Notes: generated by a model not told the origin, from the sequence alone. Positions 1 through 10,220 are shown, numbered from the stretch's first letter. The stretch: DNA of 64,000 nucleotides from Sphingobacteriaceae bacterium (GCA_023251725.1 JAHEYG010000001.1:1-64000); one strand, 5' to 3'. Translations and numbers: made by a program.

Positions 1-356
1 GCCTTCACCAAACTTTCCATTAATTTAAATAGCGAAAAATAATTTTCGTAATCGCGCGTAGTCATTAATCCCATCGCATGAAGATTGGGCGCAAAAATAT
101 ACGCATCTTCATAAATAGTTCTGTCTTGAACTACAGTGTGTTTTCCTTTTCGGATATCTAAAATCTGACTGAAGCGACTATTTAAAAAATACACTTGCAG
201 GTTAAACGACCAGCGTTGCATATCTTCATAAAAATCGTTTAAATACGGATTATCATCAGCGTCTTCATAATGGGCGTGCCATTTATAGTGTTTTGCTAAA
301 AGAGAAGTTAATGTTGTTTTTCCTGACCCAATGTTACCGGCAATTGCTATATGCAT
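1..356 (-). CDS. Deoxynucleoside kinase, 3' end outside the window
   Basis: I translated this by hand from the ATG at 356 down to base 1, where the window cuts the gene. It probably phosphorylates deoxynucleosides in the salvage pathway in the cytoplasm. The protein starts MHIAIAGNIGSGKTT: a P-loop at residues 7-15 right at the N-terminus, as in the dNK/dGK/dCK family. Further on are the acidic substrate pocket segment YEDADDNPYL and a DRTIYED segment matching the family's D/E-R-S/T motif. About 118 residues are visible out of a usual 200 or so. Which deoxynucleoside it prefers cannot be told. Confidence 0.88.
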   Translation of the reverse strand, partial: MHIAIAGNIGSGKTTLTSLLAKHYKWHAHYEDADDNPYLNDFYEDMQRWSFNLQVYFLNSRFSQILDIRKGKHTVVQDRTIYEDAYIFAPNLHAMGLMTTRDYENYFSLFKLMESLVK

Positions 357-471
357 ATAGAGAATAAAATAATAGACTAAGATATATATTTTACATACAA
401 AAACCAATTTTTTTGCGACCAAGTTTAGATTTAACTATCTGGTATTAAAATAGTTAACGATTATTAAAGTT

Positions 472-1464
472 TTAGCGTTGAAACGCCTTACATACCAATG
501 TGATGCAATCGCTAATTGGGGTCAATTTAAAATCCAGATTCTGTAATAATTTTTTATTAGAAAAGTATTTTTTTGAAAGTGAGGCGGCTATTATTTCATG
601 AGTTATTTTTTTATTATTCGGAAAAAAGAAATTAAAAAAGCGCATGCTATTTAATAGAAATTTTCCGGCTTTTATTGTAGGAATAGGATTATTGAAGTTT
701 TTGTGGATTGAATTTAATATTTCTCTGAACGAATAATTATTTTCTATTAAAATAAAACGCTGTCCAAATTTTTTTGCTTCGCATAAAGCAATCATACTTT
801 TTGCTACATCACCGGCGCCGATAAAACCGGTAACACCTTCTACGTAAAATTTAATGCCCTTATTGCAGGTTGTAAATAATTCGCTGCTTCCCTGATTCCA
901 GAAACCCGGACCAATTATTACTCCGGGATTAACTATTACGGCGTTTAGTCCCTCTTCCATTCCCCGCCAAACTTCCTGCTCACCTAAATACTTACTTAAA
1001 CCATAAAACATCGGCGAAGAAGAATCACTTTTCCAAAAAACAGTTTCATCAATATCTTTATTAATATCCCGGTTCTCTAAAGCGGCTACTGAACTCACGT
1101 GACAAAAAGATTCAACTTTGCTTAATAAACAAGCATTAACAATATTGGCGGTACCTTCCTTGTTTGTTTTTAATAACTCGCGCTCATCTTTTTCGCCAAA
1201 CGCAATAAAACCCGCACAATGGTAAACTGTTTTTATTTCCTTAAATATTTTTTCGAGATTTACAGTGTCGGTTAAATCACAATCGACCCAATTAATTTTT
1301 AGAAATAGATTTTTATAATCGGGTGTATAATACGAAAATAATTTTTCGATTTTAGTTAAGTCGCTTGTCGTTCTTTTTAAACCAACAACAGGTTTATTTT
1401 GCATAAGTAATTCATACACCACGTGCGCGCCTACTAAACCGGTAGCTCCTGTTACTAAATTCAA
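472..1464 (-). CDS. NAD-dependent epimerase/dehydratase family protein (extended SDR)
   Basis: This is a Rossmann-fold extended SDR of about 330 residues. The nucleotide-binding motif TGATGLVG is at residues 5-12, with VSSVAAL in the active-site serine region and YGLSKYLGE as the YxxxK catalytic pair. Homologues act on sugar nucleotides, flavonoid-like compounds or sterols, so the substrate is open. I chose the TTG at 1464 because it gives MNLVTGATGLVG, the normal family start. A longer reading from a TTG at 1512 would add 16 residues that overlap the upstream gene. It is the last of four co-directional genes (exonuclease, gpsA, PAP2-like, this), 10 bp after the PAP2-like stop. Confidence 0.85.
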   Translation of the reverse strand: MNLVTGATGLVGAHVVYELLMQNKPVVGLKRTTSDLTKIEKLFSYYTPDYKNLFLKINWVDCDLTDTVNLEKIFKEIKTVYHCAGFIAFGEKDERELLKTNKEGTANIVNACLLSKVESFCHVSSVAALENRDINKDIDETVFWKSDSSSPMFYGLSKYLGEQEVWRGMEEGLNAVIVNPGVIIGPGFWNQGSSELFTTCNKGIKFYVEGVTGFIGAGDVAKSMIALCEAKKFGQRFILIENNYSFREILNSIHKNFNNPIPTIKAGKFLLNSMRFFNFFFPNNKKITHEIIAASLSKKYFSNKKLLQNLDFKLTPISDCITLVCKAFQR

Positions 1465-1474
1465 TCGTAATGTT

Positions 1475-2116
1475 TTAAGTAAAGTTAAAGGTATAAAAAA
1501 TAAGGAATACAAATATCTGAATAGACATTCCTAAAAAAAATCCGGAATAAATTTGTTTAGGCTCGTGCGCCTTTAAATACAAACGGCTTGTTGCAATTAC
1601 ACCACTCAGTAAAAATAACGCTGCTAATTCGGGAACAGCATTGTATTTAATAATAAATGAAACAATTATTAAAGAACCAACAATTCCGCCCGCCCCTACC
1701 ATGTGTGCCGAAATTTTATATTTTAAATTAATAATGGCGGTAGATAAAATGGCTAAACCGGCTCCGAAAATTAATATTTTTATACTTGGCCATATATTTA
1801 AATCTAAAAATAAATAAAACAAACCAAAATAAAAACAGGAAGTTACTATGTAAGGAAATGTACGTTCGCTTTGAATTTTTAAGGTGAATGAACTTACTCT
1901 TTTTAATTTGTATAAAGTATAAATGTTAAGAACCGGCAATACAAAAGAAAAAGAAAATACCATAGCAGAAATAATCCATTTTAATTTTAAGGGTGTCATA
2001 AAATCGTAAACAGAACCTTTTAATAAAAAGAAAAACATCAGACTTCCGTAACTGCACATTAATAAGGGATGAAATATGACCGAAATTATATTGGCGAAAT
2101 TTTTCAATTGGATCAC
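1475..2116 (-). CDS. PAP2-like integral membrane protein
   Basis: This is a hydrophobic protein of 213 residues with about six predicted membrane segments. Its C-terminus has SRLYLKAHEP followed by a glycine-rich helix, which resembles the SRxxxxxH third motif of PAP2 (type 2 phosphatidic acid phosphatase) enzymes. The other two motifs are degenerate: SAHMVGAGG stands where PSGH is expected, and KIQSERTFPY where KxxxxxxRP is expected. It may be a PAP2-fold protein with altered or lost phosphatase activity. It starts with GTG at 2116, overlapping the gpsA stop by 4 bp, so translation is probably coupled. Confidence 0.65.
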   Translation of the reverse strand: MIQLKNFANIISVIFHPLLMCSYGSLMFFFLLKGSVYDFMTPLKLKWIISAMVFSFSFVLPVLNIYTLYKLKRVSSFTLKIQSERTFPYIVTSCFYFGLFYLFLDLNIWPSIKILIFGAGLAILSTAIINLKYKISAHMVGAGGIVGSLIIVSFIIKYNAVPELAALFLLSGVIATSRLYLKAHEPKQIYSGFFLGMSIQIFVFLIFYTFNFT

Positions 2117-3117
2117 GATAATTTTTCGGATAATTCTCTTATTTCGCTACGCGGATCTTTATTGAGATAAATAATATTATACACCGCAGTTGTAATGGGC
2201 ATATCTACTTTGTATTTTTTATTTATTTCGTATACACATTTCACAGCGTAATAACCTTCGGCAATCATATTCATTTCGAGTTGCGCTTGTTTCACACTAT
2301 GGCCTTTTCCCAACATGGTTCCAAACATTCGGTTTCGGCTAAATTGAGAATAAGCCGTTACCAATAAATCTCCTAAATAAGCGGAGGCGTTTATATCGCG
2401 ATTAATCGGATGAACTGCATCCACAAATCGTTTTATTTCCTGAATTGCGTTACTCACCAAAACCGCCAAATAATTATCTCCGTATCCTAAACCATGACAA
2501 ACACCACCGGCTAAAGCAATCACATTTTTTAATACCGCCGAATATTCGGTACCGTAAATATCATCGCTATTAGTTGTTTTAATGTAACGACAATTAAAAT
2601 AAACACTCAGCATTTCGGCATTTGAAATATTGGAACATGCTAATGTTAAATACGACAATTTTTCCATAGCCACTTCTTCGGCGTGACAAGGACCCGTAAT
2701 TACTCCAATATTTTCGAATGGTATTTTATAAAATTTATTTAAGTATTCGCCAACAATTAAATTATATTCCGGTATAATTCCTTTAATGGCAGAAAAGAAA
2801 ACTTTATTTTTTAAATCATGCCTTGATAATGACTTTATACTTGAATGTAAAAATGCCGATGGGATTGCCAAAATAATTACATCCGAATTTTTAACACACT
2901 CGCTAATATCATTATATAAATTTAATTTTTTTGTTTCGAAATCTACTGAGCTTAAATAACGAGGATTATGTTTGTGCTTTTTTAAATACTCAATATCTTC
3001 TTTATTTCTAAAAAACCAATTTATGTGATTTGAATTATTAGAAATAATTTTAACGATAGCAGTGGCCCAGCTCCCGCTTCCAATAACACCAATTTTTTTT
3101 TCAGTCTTTTTGCTCAT
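2113..3117 (-). CDS. gpsA: NAD(P)H-dependent glycerol-3-phosphate dehydrogenase
   Basis: GpsA reduces dihydroxyacetone phosphate to sn-glycerol-3-phosphate, the backbone for phospholipids. The 334-residue protein has the N-terminal dinucleotide motif GVIGSGSWATA (about residues 10-20), the central ITGPCHAEEV segment that replaces the usual ITGPSFAxE, and the conserved substrate-binding AVLKNVIALAGG. Length and order of motifs are normal. It starts 3 bp after the exonuclease stop and overlaps the next gene, so it sits inside a short operon whose downstream neighbour is a PAP2-like membrane protein, consistent with a lipid-related role. Confidence 0.95.
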   Translation of the reverse strand: MSKKTEKKIGVIGSGSWATAIVKIISNNSNHINWFFRNKEDIEYLKKHKHNPRYLSSVDFETKKLNLYNDISECVKNSDVIILAIPSAFLHSSIKSLSRHDLKNKVFFSAIKGIIPEYNLIVGEYLNKFYKIPFENIGVITGPCHAEEVAMEKLSYLTLACSNISNAEMLSVYFNCRYIKTTNSDDIYGTEYSAVLKNVIALAGGVCHGLGYGDNYLAVLVSNAIQEIKRFVDAVHPINRDINASAYLGDLLVTAYSQFSRNRMFGTMLGKGHSVKQAQLEMNMIAEGYYAVKCVYEINKKYKVDMPITTAVYNIIYLNKDPRSEIRELSEKLS

Positions 3118-3120
3118 TGT

Positions 3121-3816
3121 CTATGCAAATATAACATCTTCATCTTTAATCGGCTCTTGCCCGGTTAAACGCTGGTAAACACGTGCCAGAGTAACTACAT
3201 CTTTTAAACAATAGCTTTCTATCTTCGAAATATTTTTTTCTTCGTAATATACTTTCGAAACCATGCTGCCATCCATTTCATCTTTAGGAGATGGAAGATT
3301 TAAAGTGTGCGCCAGTAAATTTAATGAAGTAAAATTTTTTACGTCGCCAAATCGCCACAATTCCATCGTGTCTAGATGCTTTACTTCCCAGGGCTTTAAT
3401 CCTTGCAACTGCAATCGTTTTGGAATTTCTACCCAATTAACAATCATTCGGCGACATAAAAAAGGAAAATCGAATTCTTTTCCGTTATGCGCACAATAAA
3501 AATGCTCGTCCTTATTAAAACTTTGGGAAATTACTTTTACAAATTCATTAAGTAAGTCGCGCTCTGTTTCACCGGTAATTGATTTTACTCTGAAATTAGA
3601 GTAATGATAATATCCTAAACCAATACAAACTATTTTAGAAAACTCGGCATATACTCCGGCTTTTGCATATAATTCTTCTGGCTCACTATCCTTATTAAAT
3701 GCCCATTTTTTATTCCAAAGTTCTTTTTCATTTTCACTTAAATCTTCATACTTGTACTTTACGGGTACTGTTTCAATATCTAAAAATAAAATATTTGTAA
3801 TTTTTGGTAATACCAT
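3121..3816 (-). CDS. DnaQ-like 3'-5' exonuclease (DNA polymerase B exonuclease-like family)
   Basis: This is a stand-alone RNase H-fold exonuclease of about 231 residues. The N-terminal ILFLDIETVP carries the Exo I DxE pair. AHNGKEFDFPFLCRR is the Exo II region with its aspartate. YCLKDVVTLARVY is the Exo III region with the final aspartate. The family (DNA_pol_B_exo2-like) is common in Bacteroidota and is thought to act on DNA or RNA 3' ends; the true substrate is not known. I prefer the ATG at 3816 over a TTG at 3840, because the longer start abuts the terminator stem upstream. Confidence 0.85.
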   Translation of the reverse strand: MVLPKITNILFLDIETVPVKYKYEDLSENEKELWNKKWAFNKDSEPEELYAKAGVYAEFSKIVCIGLGYYHYSNFRVKSITGETERDLLNEFVKVISQSFNKDEHFYCAHNGKEFDFPFLCRRMIVNWVEIPKRLQLQGLKPWEVKHLDTMELWRFGDVKNFTSLNLLAHTLNLPSPKDEMDGSMVSKVYYEEKNISKIESYCLKDVVTLARVYQRLTGQEPIKDEDVIFA

Positions 3817-3838
3817 TTTATTATATTTAATATGAAGC

Positions 3839-3870
3839 AAAAAAAGCTGCTTCTTTAGAAACAGCTTTGA
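3839..3870 (-). terminator. Intrinsic terminator after queA
   Basis: AAAGCTG at 3843-3849 pairs with CAGCTTT at 3862-3868, extended inward by TTCT/AGAA across one mismatch. On the minus strand the stem is followed by a run of seven T. It ends the queA transcript and separates it from the exonuclease operon. The plus strand also has a T-run after the stem. Confidence 0.7.
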
Positions 3871-3880
3871 GTTTTTTTAT

Positions 3881-4930
3881 TTACAAAATCAGCATGGCGT
3901 CGCCATACGAATAAAACCGGTATTTTTCTTTGATGGCCTCTTTATATGCTTTCATAATTAAATCGTAGCCACCAAAAGCACTCACCATCATTAATAAAGT
4001 TGACTCGGGCATATGAAAATTAGTAATCATACAATTGGCCACATTAAATTCAAATGGTGGGAAAATAAATTTATTAGTCCAGCCCACATACGGATTTAAT
4101 TGGCCCGTTGTAGAAACTGAAGATTCAACGGCTCTCATTACGGTGGTTCCTACTGCGCACACTTTATGCTTTCTGGCTTTTGTATAATTAACCAATTTAC
4201 AGGTGTCGGCCGAAATTAAGACCTCTTCGCTTTCCATTTTGTGTTTGGTTAAGTCTTCTACTTCAACCGTTCTGAAAGTTCCCAAGCCAACATGCAAAGT
4301 TAATGGCGCAAAACTCACCCCTTTTATTTCTAATTTTTTTAATAACTCTCTGCTAAAATGCAAGCCCGCAGTTGGTGCAGCAACAGCACCTTCGTTTTTT
4401 GCGAATACAGTCTGGTATCTTTCTATATCACTCTCTTCGGCTTTGCGCTTAATGTATTTTGGTAGCGGAGTTTCTCCTAAATCATATAATACTTTTCTAA
4501 ATTCTTCGTAAGAACCATCGTATAAAAAACGAAGTGTTCTTCCGCGGGAAGTTGTATTGTCAATTACTTCTGCTACTAAACTATCGTTTTCGCCGAAATA
4601 TAATTTATTTCCGATACGGATTTTGCGTGCAGGATCAACTAATACATCCCACAAACGGCTTTCGGCATTTAATTCTCTTAATAAAAACACTTCAATTTTA
4701 GCACCTGTTTTTTCTTTGTTGCCGTACATGCGCGCCGGAAAAACTTTAGTATCGTTCAACATCATAATATCTCCGTCTTCGAAATAATTTATGACATCTT
4801 TAAATTTTTTGTGTATGATTTTTCCGCTTGCACGGTCAACAACCATTAAACGGCTTTCGTCGCGGTTTTTTGCAGGATACTCTGCCAATAATTCTTTTGG
4901 CAGGTTAAATTTGAACATTGATAACTTCAT
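3881..4930 (-). CDS. queA: S-adenosylmethionine:tRNA ribosyltransferase-isomerase
   Basis: QueA transfers and isomerises the ribosyl part of SAM onto preQ1 in tRNA, giving epoxyqueuosine at the wobble position of GUN-anticodon tRNAs. The 349-residue protein has the family's landmark segments: N-terminal [65 protein letters not shown] and the C-terminal [20 protein letters not shown]. Length is normal. It lies 45 bp downstream of atpG with no terminator between, so it may be read through from the ATP synthase operon; a good terminator follows it. Confidence 0.97.
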   Translation of the reverse strand: MKLSMFKFNLPKELLAEYPAKNRDESRLMVVDRASGKIIHKKFKDVINYFEDGDIMMLNDTKVFPARMYGNKEKTGAKIEVFLLRELNAESRLWDVLVDPARKIRIGNKLYFGENDSLVAEVIDNTTSRGRTLRFLYDGSYEEFRKVLYDLGETPLPKYIKRKAEESDIERYQTVFAKNEGAVAAPTAGLHFSRELLKKLEIKGVSFAPLTLHVGLGTFRTVEVEDLTKHKMESEEVLISADTCKLVNYTKARKHKVCAVGTTVMRAVESSVSTTGQLNPYVGWTNKFIFPPFEFNVANCMITNFHMPESTLLMMVSAFGGYDLIMKAYKEAIKEKYRFYSYGDAMLIL

Positions 4931-4975
4931 AATCTTACGGGATTAAATTAAACAGATATTATTTTAAAGAACGGT

Positions 4976-5854
4976 TTAATTATTTAATGCTTCGGCGCCT
5001 CCAACTATTTCCAAAATTTCTTTTGTAATGGCGGCCTGCCTGGCTTTGTTGTAACTAATTTTTAAATCGCGCAACATATCTTTTGCGTTATCGGTTGCTT
5101 TATGCATTGCTGTCATACGAGCACCGTGCTCGGAGGCTACAGAATCTAAAAGTGCTTTATAAAATTGTGTTTTAAGTGAAAGTGGAATTAATTTTTCTAC
5201 AATAACTTCTTTTTCGGGCTCGTAAATGTAATCGTTAACGGTGGTTTTTATTTCACTTTTAGCAGGAGCCAATACAGGTAAAAATTGTTCGGCTTGTACT
5301 ATTTGAACCGCTGCGTTTTTAAACTGATTGTAAACTAAAATAATTTTATCGAATTGTTTATTGAGATAAGTGTTGGTTATACTTTGTGCAGCTTCAGCAG
5401 CTTTATCGAATTTTAAATTATCAAAAAGCTCACTTAAATTATGAGGTAAATCCTGACCCGTAATTATATGATCTGAACGTTTAAACGCGTCCTGTACTTT
5501 TTTTCCCACCGGTAAAACAGTAATGGTATATCCGCTGTATTCGTTTTTGATTAAGCTCCAGGTTTTTTTAATGATGTTAGAATTAAAACCACCTGCTAAT
5601 CCGCGGTTACTTGAAATAGCTACAATTAAAATATTCTTTCCACCTGTAGAACGAGTGTATGGATTACCTGATGTATCTCCGGCACTTAAATTTTCTAAAA
5701 TTTCTTTTAGTTTGTTTGCATACGGACGCATTTGCTGAACAGCATCAGAAGCACGCTTTAATTTAGCGGCGCTCACCATTTTCATGGCGCTGGTAATTTG
5801 CATGGTTGAACCCACTGAGGTTATTCTATTTCGTACGTCTTTTAAACTGGGCAT
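4976..5854 (-). CDS. atpG: F1Fo ATP synthase subunit gamma
   Basis: This is the central rotor stalk of F1. The 292-residue protein begins MPSLKDVRNRITSV and ends with AITKEILEIVGGAEAL, the paired N- and C-terminal helices that form the coiled-coil shaft. The middle has ILIVAISSNRGLAGGFNSNI, the conserved Rossmann-like start. It is the last gene of the atp operon here; atpD and atpC (beta and epsilon) are not adjacent, which is usual in Bacteroidota. The gap to atpA holds an unusual inverted array of 7-bp repeats. Confidence 0.97.
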   Translation of the reverse strand: MPSLKDVRNRITSVGSTMQITSAMKMVSAAKLKRASDAVQQMRPYANKLKEILENLSAGDTSGNPYTRSTGGKNILIVAISSNRGLAGGFNSNIIKKTWSLIKNEYSGYTITVLPVGKKVQDAFKRSDHIITGQDLPHNLSELFDNLKFDKAAEAAQSITNTYLNKQFDKIILVYNQFKNAAVQIVQAEQFLPVLAPAKSEIKTTVNDYIYEPEKEVIVEKLIPLSLKTQFYKALLDSVASEHGARMTAMHKATDNAKDMLRDLKISYNKARQAAITKEILEIVGGAEALNN

Positions 5855-5861
5855 TTTCTTG

Positions 5862-5924
5862 AATTAAAAATTAAGAATGAAAAATTGAAAATTAATTTTT
5901 TATTCTTAATTCTACATTTTTAAT
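5862..5924. repeat. Inverted pair of 7-bp repeat arrays between atpA and atpG
   Basis: Bases 5862-5896 read as five consecutive heptamers: AATTAAA, AATTAAG, AATGAAA, AATTGAA, AATTAAT. The following bases to about 5924 are the opposite-strand version (TTCTTAA-type heptamers). The two arms can pair over about 17 bp with one mismatch, so the atpA-atpG spacer RNA should form a long AU-rich hairpin. Confidence 0.7.
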
Positions 5925-7502
5925 TTATTTGTGTTTTCCTACTAAATCACTCGCCACTACTTCTAACACTTTAGTCACCTCATCGTTATAAACTCCTGCT
6001 TTCAATTGGTCTAAAGTGCTTTTATGTTTACGCTCCATCATATCTAAAAATTCTTTTTCGAATTCGCGAATTTTATTGATTGGAACGGTACGTAATAAAT
6101 TTTTTGTTCCCAAATAAATAATGGCAATTTGCTGCTCAACACGTAATGGAGAAAATTGTGCCTGTTTTAAAATCTCCACGTTACGTGCACCTTTATCTAA
6201 AATAGATTTTGTTGCAGCATCCAAATCAGAACCAAATTTTGCAAATGCTTCTAACTCGCGATACTGTGCCTGATCTAATTTTAAAGTTCCTGCAATTTTT
6301 TTCATCGATTTAATTTGTGCATTTCCTCCCACACGCGATACCGAAATACCAACGTTAATGGCGGGACGAACGCCTGAGTTAAATAAATTTCCTTCTAAAA
6401 ATATTTGGCCGTCGGTAATAGAAATTACGTTGGTGGGAATGTATGCAGATACGTCGCCCGCTTGTGTTTCAATAATTGGAAGCGCTGTTAAAGAACCGCC
6501 GCCTTTTACCAATGGCTTTAAACTCTCCGGCAAATCATTCATATTTTTCGCAATCTCGTCCGACGAATTTATTTTTGCAGCACGCTCTAACAACCGGCTG
6601 TGTAAATAAAATACATCCCCGGGATAAGCTTCTCGCCCGGGAGGACGGCGTAACAATAAAGAAACTTCGCGGTAAGCAACTGCTTGTTTAGATAAATCAT
6701 CATAAACAATTAATGCAGGGCGACCGGTATCTCTAAAAAATTCTCCAATAGCAGCGCCGGCAAACGGAGCGTAAAATTGCATCGGTGCAGGGTCAGCGGC
6801 GTTAGATGCAACTATAACGGTGTATGGCATTGCGCCATTTTCTTCGAGCGTGCGTAAAATATTTGCAACAGTTGAACCTTTTTGCCCGATAGCAACATAT
6901 ATACAAAAAACAGGTTTTCCTGCTTCGTAAAATTCTTTTTGATTAATAATTGTGTCGATACAAACTGCTGTTTTTCCGGTTTGACGATCGCCGATAACTA
7001 ATTCGCGTTGTCCGCGGCCAATAGGAATCATTGCGTCAATTGCTTTTATTCCGGTTTGTAACGGTTCGGTAACGGGCTGACGAAAAATTACACCGGGAGC
7101 TTTTCTCTCTAATGGCATTTCGTAAGTTGTTCCTGTAATCGGCCCTTTACCATCAATCGGTTCTCCTAAAGTATTTACAACTCTTCCCAACATTCCTTCA
7201 CCTACTTTTAAGGAAGCAATGCGTTTTGTGCGTTTACACGAAGAGCCTTCAGAAATTCCTTCGCTCGGACCTAATAACACAACTCCAACGTTATCTTCTT
7301 CTAAATTTAAAACTATACCTTGCAATCCGGTTTCAAATTCAATTAATTCTCCTGATTGAACTTTCGATAATCCGTAAATGCGCGCGATACCGTCGCCCAC
7401 TTGCAACACAGATCCTACTTCTTCTAATTCAGCTTCACTTTTAAAACCTGATAACTGTTGTCTTAATATTGCAGATACTTCTGCCGGTTTAACTTCTGCC
7501 AT
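5925..7502 (-). CDS. atpA: F1Fo ATP synthase subunit alpha
   Basis: This is the non-catalytic nucleotide-binding subunit of the F1 hexamer, 525 residues. The Walker A motif [10 protein letters not shown] lies near residue 170, the Walker B region is [17 protein letters not shown], and the alpha-specific [16 protein letters not shown] follows. Length and motifs are canonical, with no sign of damage. It starts about 20 bp after the atpH stop and belongs to the single minus-strand operon running from atpB. Confidence 0.98.
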   Translation of the reverse strand: MAEVKPAEVSAILRQQLSGFKSEAELEEVGSVLQVGDGIARIYGLSKVQSGELIEFETGLQGIVLNLEEDNVGVVLLGPSEGISEGSSCKRTKRIASLKVGEGMLGRVVNTLGEPIDGKGPITGTTYEMPLERKAPGVIFRQPVTEPLQTGIKAIDAMIPIGRGQRELVIGDRQTGKTAVCIDTIINQKEFYEAGKPVFCIYVAIGQKGSTVANILRTLEENGAMPYTVIVASNAADPAPMQFYAPFAGAAIGEFFRDTGRPALIVYDDLSKQAVAYREVSLLLRRPPGREAYPGDVFYLHSRLLERAAKINSSDEIAKNMNDLPESLKPLVKGGGSLTALPIIETQAGDVSAYIPTNVISITDGQIFLEGNLFNSGVRPAINVGISVSRVGGNAQIKSMKKIAGTLKLDQAQYRELEAFAKFGSDLDAATKSILDKGARNVEILKQAQFSPLRVEQQIAIIYLGTKNLLRTVPINKIREFEKEFLDMMERKHKSTLDQLKAGVYNDEVTKVLEVVASDLVGKHK

Positions 7503-7523
7503 TTTCTTTGTTATTTAATTTAT

Positions 7524-8072
7524 TTATAATTTACTTATAAAAACGTTTTCAGAAAAATTCTTTTTTAAGTTAGCTAACTGTCTGGAAACACTTTTATCAA
7601 TTTGTCTATCGCCAATGTTTAACACAAAGCCGCCGATAATATCGGGATTCGTTTTTTCAATGAGTTCGATTTCACCTGCACCTTGTGATTTTACTAACTC
7701 TAAAGCTTTTTTGCGAATCACATCATCTAAACCAACTGCCGAAGTGATAACAACAGTTAAAATCTTTTTATGTGTTTTATATTGATCAATAAAAGCAGTT
7801 GCAATAGAAGGCAAATACGTTTCGCGACGTTTTTTGGCCAGCAAATGAAAAAAAGCAAGCGTTAATGCATTTACTTTTTTATCGAACAGTGCATTGAGCA
7901 CGGATAATTTTTTATCGGTATTTACTAAGGGGCTATTTAAAAAAATAATAAAATCACGGTTATTATCGCAAACGCTTTTAAACATTTGCATATCATCATT
8001 AATTGCTTCGAGCTGCCCTTTTTCGAGAGCAAAATCAATTAGCGACTTAGCGTATCTTGTTGCAACAACCAT
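7524..8072 (-). CDS. atpH: F1Fo ATP synthase subunit delta
   Basis: This is the peripheral-stalk connector that binds the top of F1. The 182-residue protein begins with the typical ATRYAKSLIDFA helix and ends with the C-terminal GGFVLNIGDRQIDKSVSRQLANLKK segment conserved in delta/OSCP proteins. Its start is 3 bp past the atpF stop, suggesting coupled translation of the two peripheral-stalk subunits. Confidence 0.95.
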   Translation of the reverse strand: MVVATRYAKSLIDFALEKGQLEAINDDMQMFKSVCDNNRDFIIFLNSPLVNTDKKLSVLNALFDKKVNALTLAFFHLLAKKRRETYLPSIATAFIDQYKTHKKILTVVITSAVGLDDVIRKKALELVKSQGAGEIELIEKTNPDIIGGFVLNIGDRQIDKSVSRQLANLKKNFSENVFISKL

Positions 8073-8075
8073 TTT

Positions 8076-8591
8076 CTAATTCAGATTTACGTCTTTCATT
8101 AATTGTGATACCAATGCTTTTTGTTTGTCGCCTGATGATAATTCTGATTTTAAAATTTTCTCAGCAATTTCTATTGATAAAGTAGCCACCTGATTTTTTA
8201 ATTCGGTAATAGCGGCATTTTTTTCGTTTTGAATTTGTTCGCGTGCTGCCACCATAATGCGCTCTGCTTCTTTAGTTGCTTTTGATTTTGCCTCTCCGAT
8301 GATACTGTCTTTAACATCGCGCGCTTCTTTTAAAAGATTATCGCGTTCGTTACGAGCTTCCATCAGAATTTTTTCATTATCAGCTTTAATATTCTGCATC
8401 TCTTGTTTTGCTTTTGATGCAGTAGCTAAAGCTTCTTCAATTCCCTCTTCACGGGTTTTGATAGCATTTAATATTGGTTTCCATGCGTATTTTCCCAATA
8501 AGAAAATCAATAATAAAAACACCAGTGTGGTCCAAAAAATGAGACCGATGCCTGGCGTTGTTAACGAACCTAATATGATTAAATTATTCAT
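8076..8591 (-). CDS. atpF: F1Fo ATP synthase subunit b
   Basis: This is the membrane-anchored peripheral stalk. The 171-residue protein has one N-terminal membrane helix (about residues 12-32, GLIFWTTLVFLLLIFLLGKY), then a long charged coiled coil rich in E, A and K, ending in a delta-binding tail. W in KYAWKPI is the usual junction residue. It follows atpE after a gap of about 110 bp that contains a strong hairpin, unlike the other tight junctions of the operon. Confidence 0.95.
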   Translation of the reverse strand: MNNLIILGSLTTPGIGLIFWTTLVFLLLIFLLGKYAWKPILNAIKTREEGIEEALATASKAKQEMQNIKADNEKILMEARNERDNLLKEARDVKDSIIGEAKSKATKEAERIMVAAREQIQNEKNAAITELKNQVATLSIEIAEKILKSELSSGDKQKALVSQLMKDVNLN

Positions 8592-8673
8592 GTTTAATTT
8601 TTTAAGGTAACAAACTCGATTCTGCGAAATTTATTCGAGAATCATTCAGGTTTTATTAATAAGAAAATAATAA

Positions 8674-8698
8674 AGTTCCCTGCACAAGGCAGGGAACT
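8674..8698 (-). terminator. Perfect hairpin between atpE and atpF (possible attenuator)
   Basis: AGTTCCCTGC at 8674-8683 pairs perfectly with GCAGGGAACT at 8689-8698 around a 5-base loop. On the minus strand it is 7 bp after the atpE stop and is followed by an AU-rich tract with short U runs. Because atpF onward has no other obvious promoter, it is more likely a partial terminator or a 3' stabilising structure that raises c-subunit yield than a full stop. Confidence 0.7.
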
Positions 8699-8704
8699 CT
8701 TCTA

Positions 8705-8926
<222 letters not shown>

Positions 8927-8955
8927 TTATTTTTGGTTAAACTATAATTTAAAAT

Positions 8956-10071
8956 TTAATGTGTTGTTGTTATTTTATCGTCATCTGCATTATGTATTCC
9001 ATCTTCATTATGATCGGCAACCGCGCTGCCAATAAATAATGAAGTAAGCATCGTAAAAATATAAGCTTGTAAAAAAGCTACTAAACATTCTAATACGTCA
9101 ATAAATAAAGTAAAGGCCACTGCAATTGGAGAAACCCATAGTGTTTTAAAAATAAAAATTAATCCCACTAAACTAATTACAATAATATGACCTGCGCTCA
9201 TATTCGCGAACAAACGAATCATTAAAGCAAATGGTTTTGTAAATATGCCGATAATCTCTAGAGGAATCATTAAAATTAAAAGCGGTTTTGGAACGGGAGG
9301 TAAAAAAATATGTCCCCAATAATGTTTGTTACCGCTAAAGCTTGTTACCAATAATGTAATTGTAGAAAGCACCAATGTAAAAGCAATGTTTCCGGTAAGA
9401 TTTGCGCCAATAGGAATCATTCCTAAAACATTATTAATTAAAATTAAAAAGAACACGGTTAATAAATAAGGTAAATATTTTTCGGATTTAGAACCAATAT
9501 TGGTTTTTGCAATATCGTCTCTTACAAAAACAATAAGCGGTTCAAAAAAAGATTGTTTGCCTTTTGGCGCAGAAGTAACGCCGGTAGTTTTATAAGATTT
9601 TGCTATTGAAACAAAAATCCAGAAAATTAATACAGATGATAAAAGTAATTGAACAACATTTTTTGTGATGGAGATATCATAAATTTTTTCGTTGGGATCG
9701 GAAGTAATTATTTCTTCATCCACTAAGGTGTAACCATTGTATTCGGCATGTCCGTGTTCGAAAACAGAAGAACTAAAAAACTGCAAGCCTTTTGTGTTGG
9801 AATATACAAGACAAGGCAATGGTAAAGCAACAGCATCATGACCCTCGCCCCAAAAATGCCAATAGTGCGAATCTAAAATGTGTTCGAAGGCTACTTTGGT
9901 AATATCAACATCGCCGCTTTTTGAAATATGCTCAACCTGACCGGTTTCGGATTTAGTGTGGAGAGAATCAGATTCGGAAGGTTCAAAACCAAAAGACGCG
10001 GTAGAAAAAAGACAAAAAATGCTCAGTAAAACAGGGAAAATTATTTCTTTTTTAAATTGAGAGGCTTTCAC
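8956..10071 (-). CDS. atpB: F1Fo ATP synthase subunit a
   Basis: This is the stator half-channel of Fo. The 371-residue protein is longer than the E. coli subunit because it has an N-terminal signal-like segment (residues about 10-30) and roughly 100 residues of periplasmic sequence before the membrane core, a known Bacteroidota form. The essential arginine is in MIRLFANMSAGH, and the last helix carries AFLQAYIFTMLTSLFIGSAV. It is the first gene of the operon; a -7-like promoter box lies about 29 bp upstream of the start. Confidence 0.95.
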   Translation of the reverse strand: MKASQFKKEIIFPVLLSIFCLFSTASFGFEPSESDSLHTKSETGQVEHISKSGDVDITKVAFEHILDSHYWHFWGEGHDAVALPLPCLVYSNTKGLQFFSSSVFEHGHAEYNGYTLVDEEIITSDPNEKIYDISITKNVVQLLLSSVLIFWIFVSIAKSYKTTGVTSAPKGKQSFFEPLIVFVRDDIAKTNIGSKSEKYLPYLLTVFFLILINNVLGMIPIGANLTGNIAFTLVLSTITLLVTSFSGNKHYWGHIFLPPVPKPLLILMIPLEIIGIFTKPFALMIRLFANMSAGHIIVISLVGLIFIFKTLWVSPIAVAFTLFIDVLECLVAFLQAYIFTMLTSLFIGSAVADHNEDGIHNADDDKITTTH

Positions 10072-10099
10072 TCGTAAAATAGGTCTTTAAATTCGGTCG

Positions 10100-10107
10100 C
10101 AAATATA
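10100..10107 (-). promoter_or_regulatory. Candidate -7 promoter box of the atp operon
   Basis: The minus strand reads TATATTTG, matching the Bacteroidetes -7 consensus TAnnTTTG, 28 bp upstream of the atpB start. No convincing -33 TTTG is seen. Confidence 0.4.
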
Positions 10108-10220
10108 GATACATTTTAATGAAATTGGAAATTTTGTTAACGAAAATTTGAGAATAATTCAAAAAAAGAGCTCGGTCTTGTATTGTTGGAATTTTCAATT
10201 AATTATTTTAACTTGCTCCA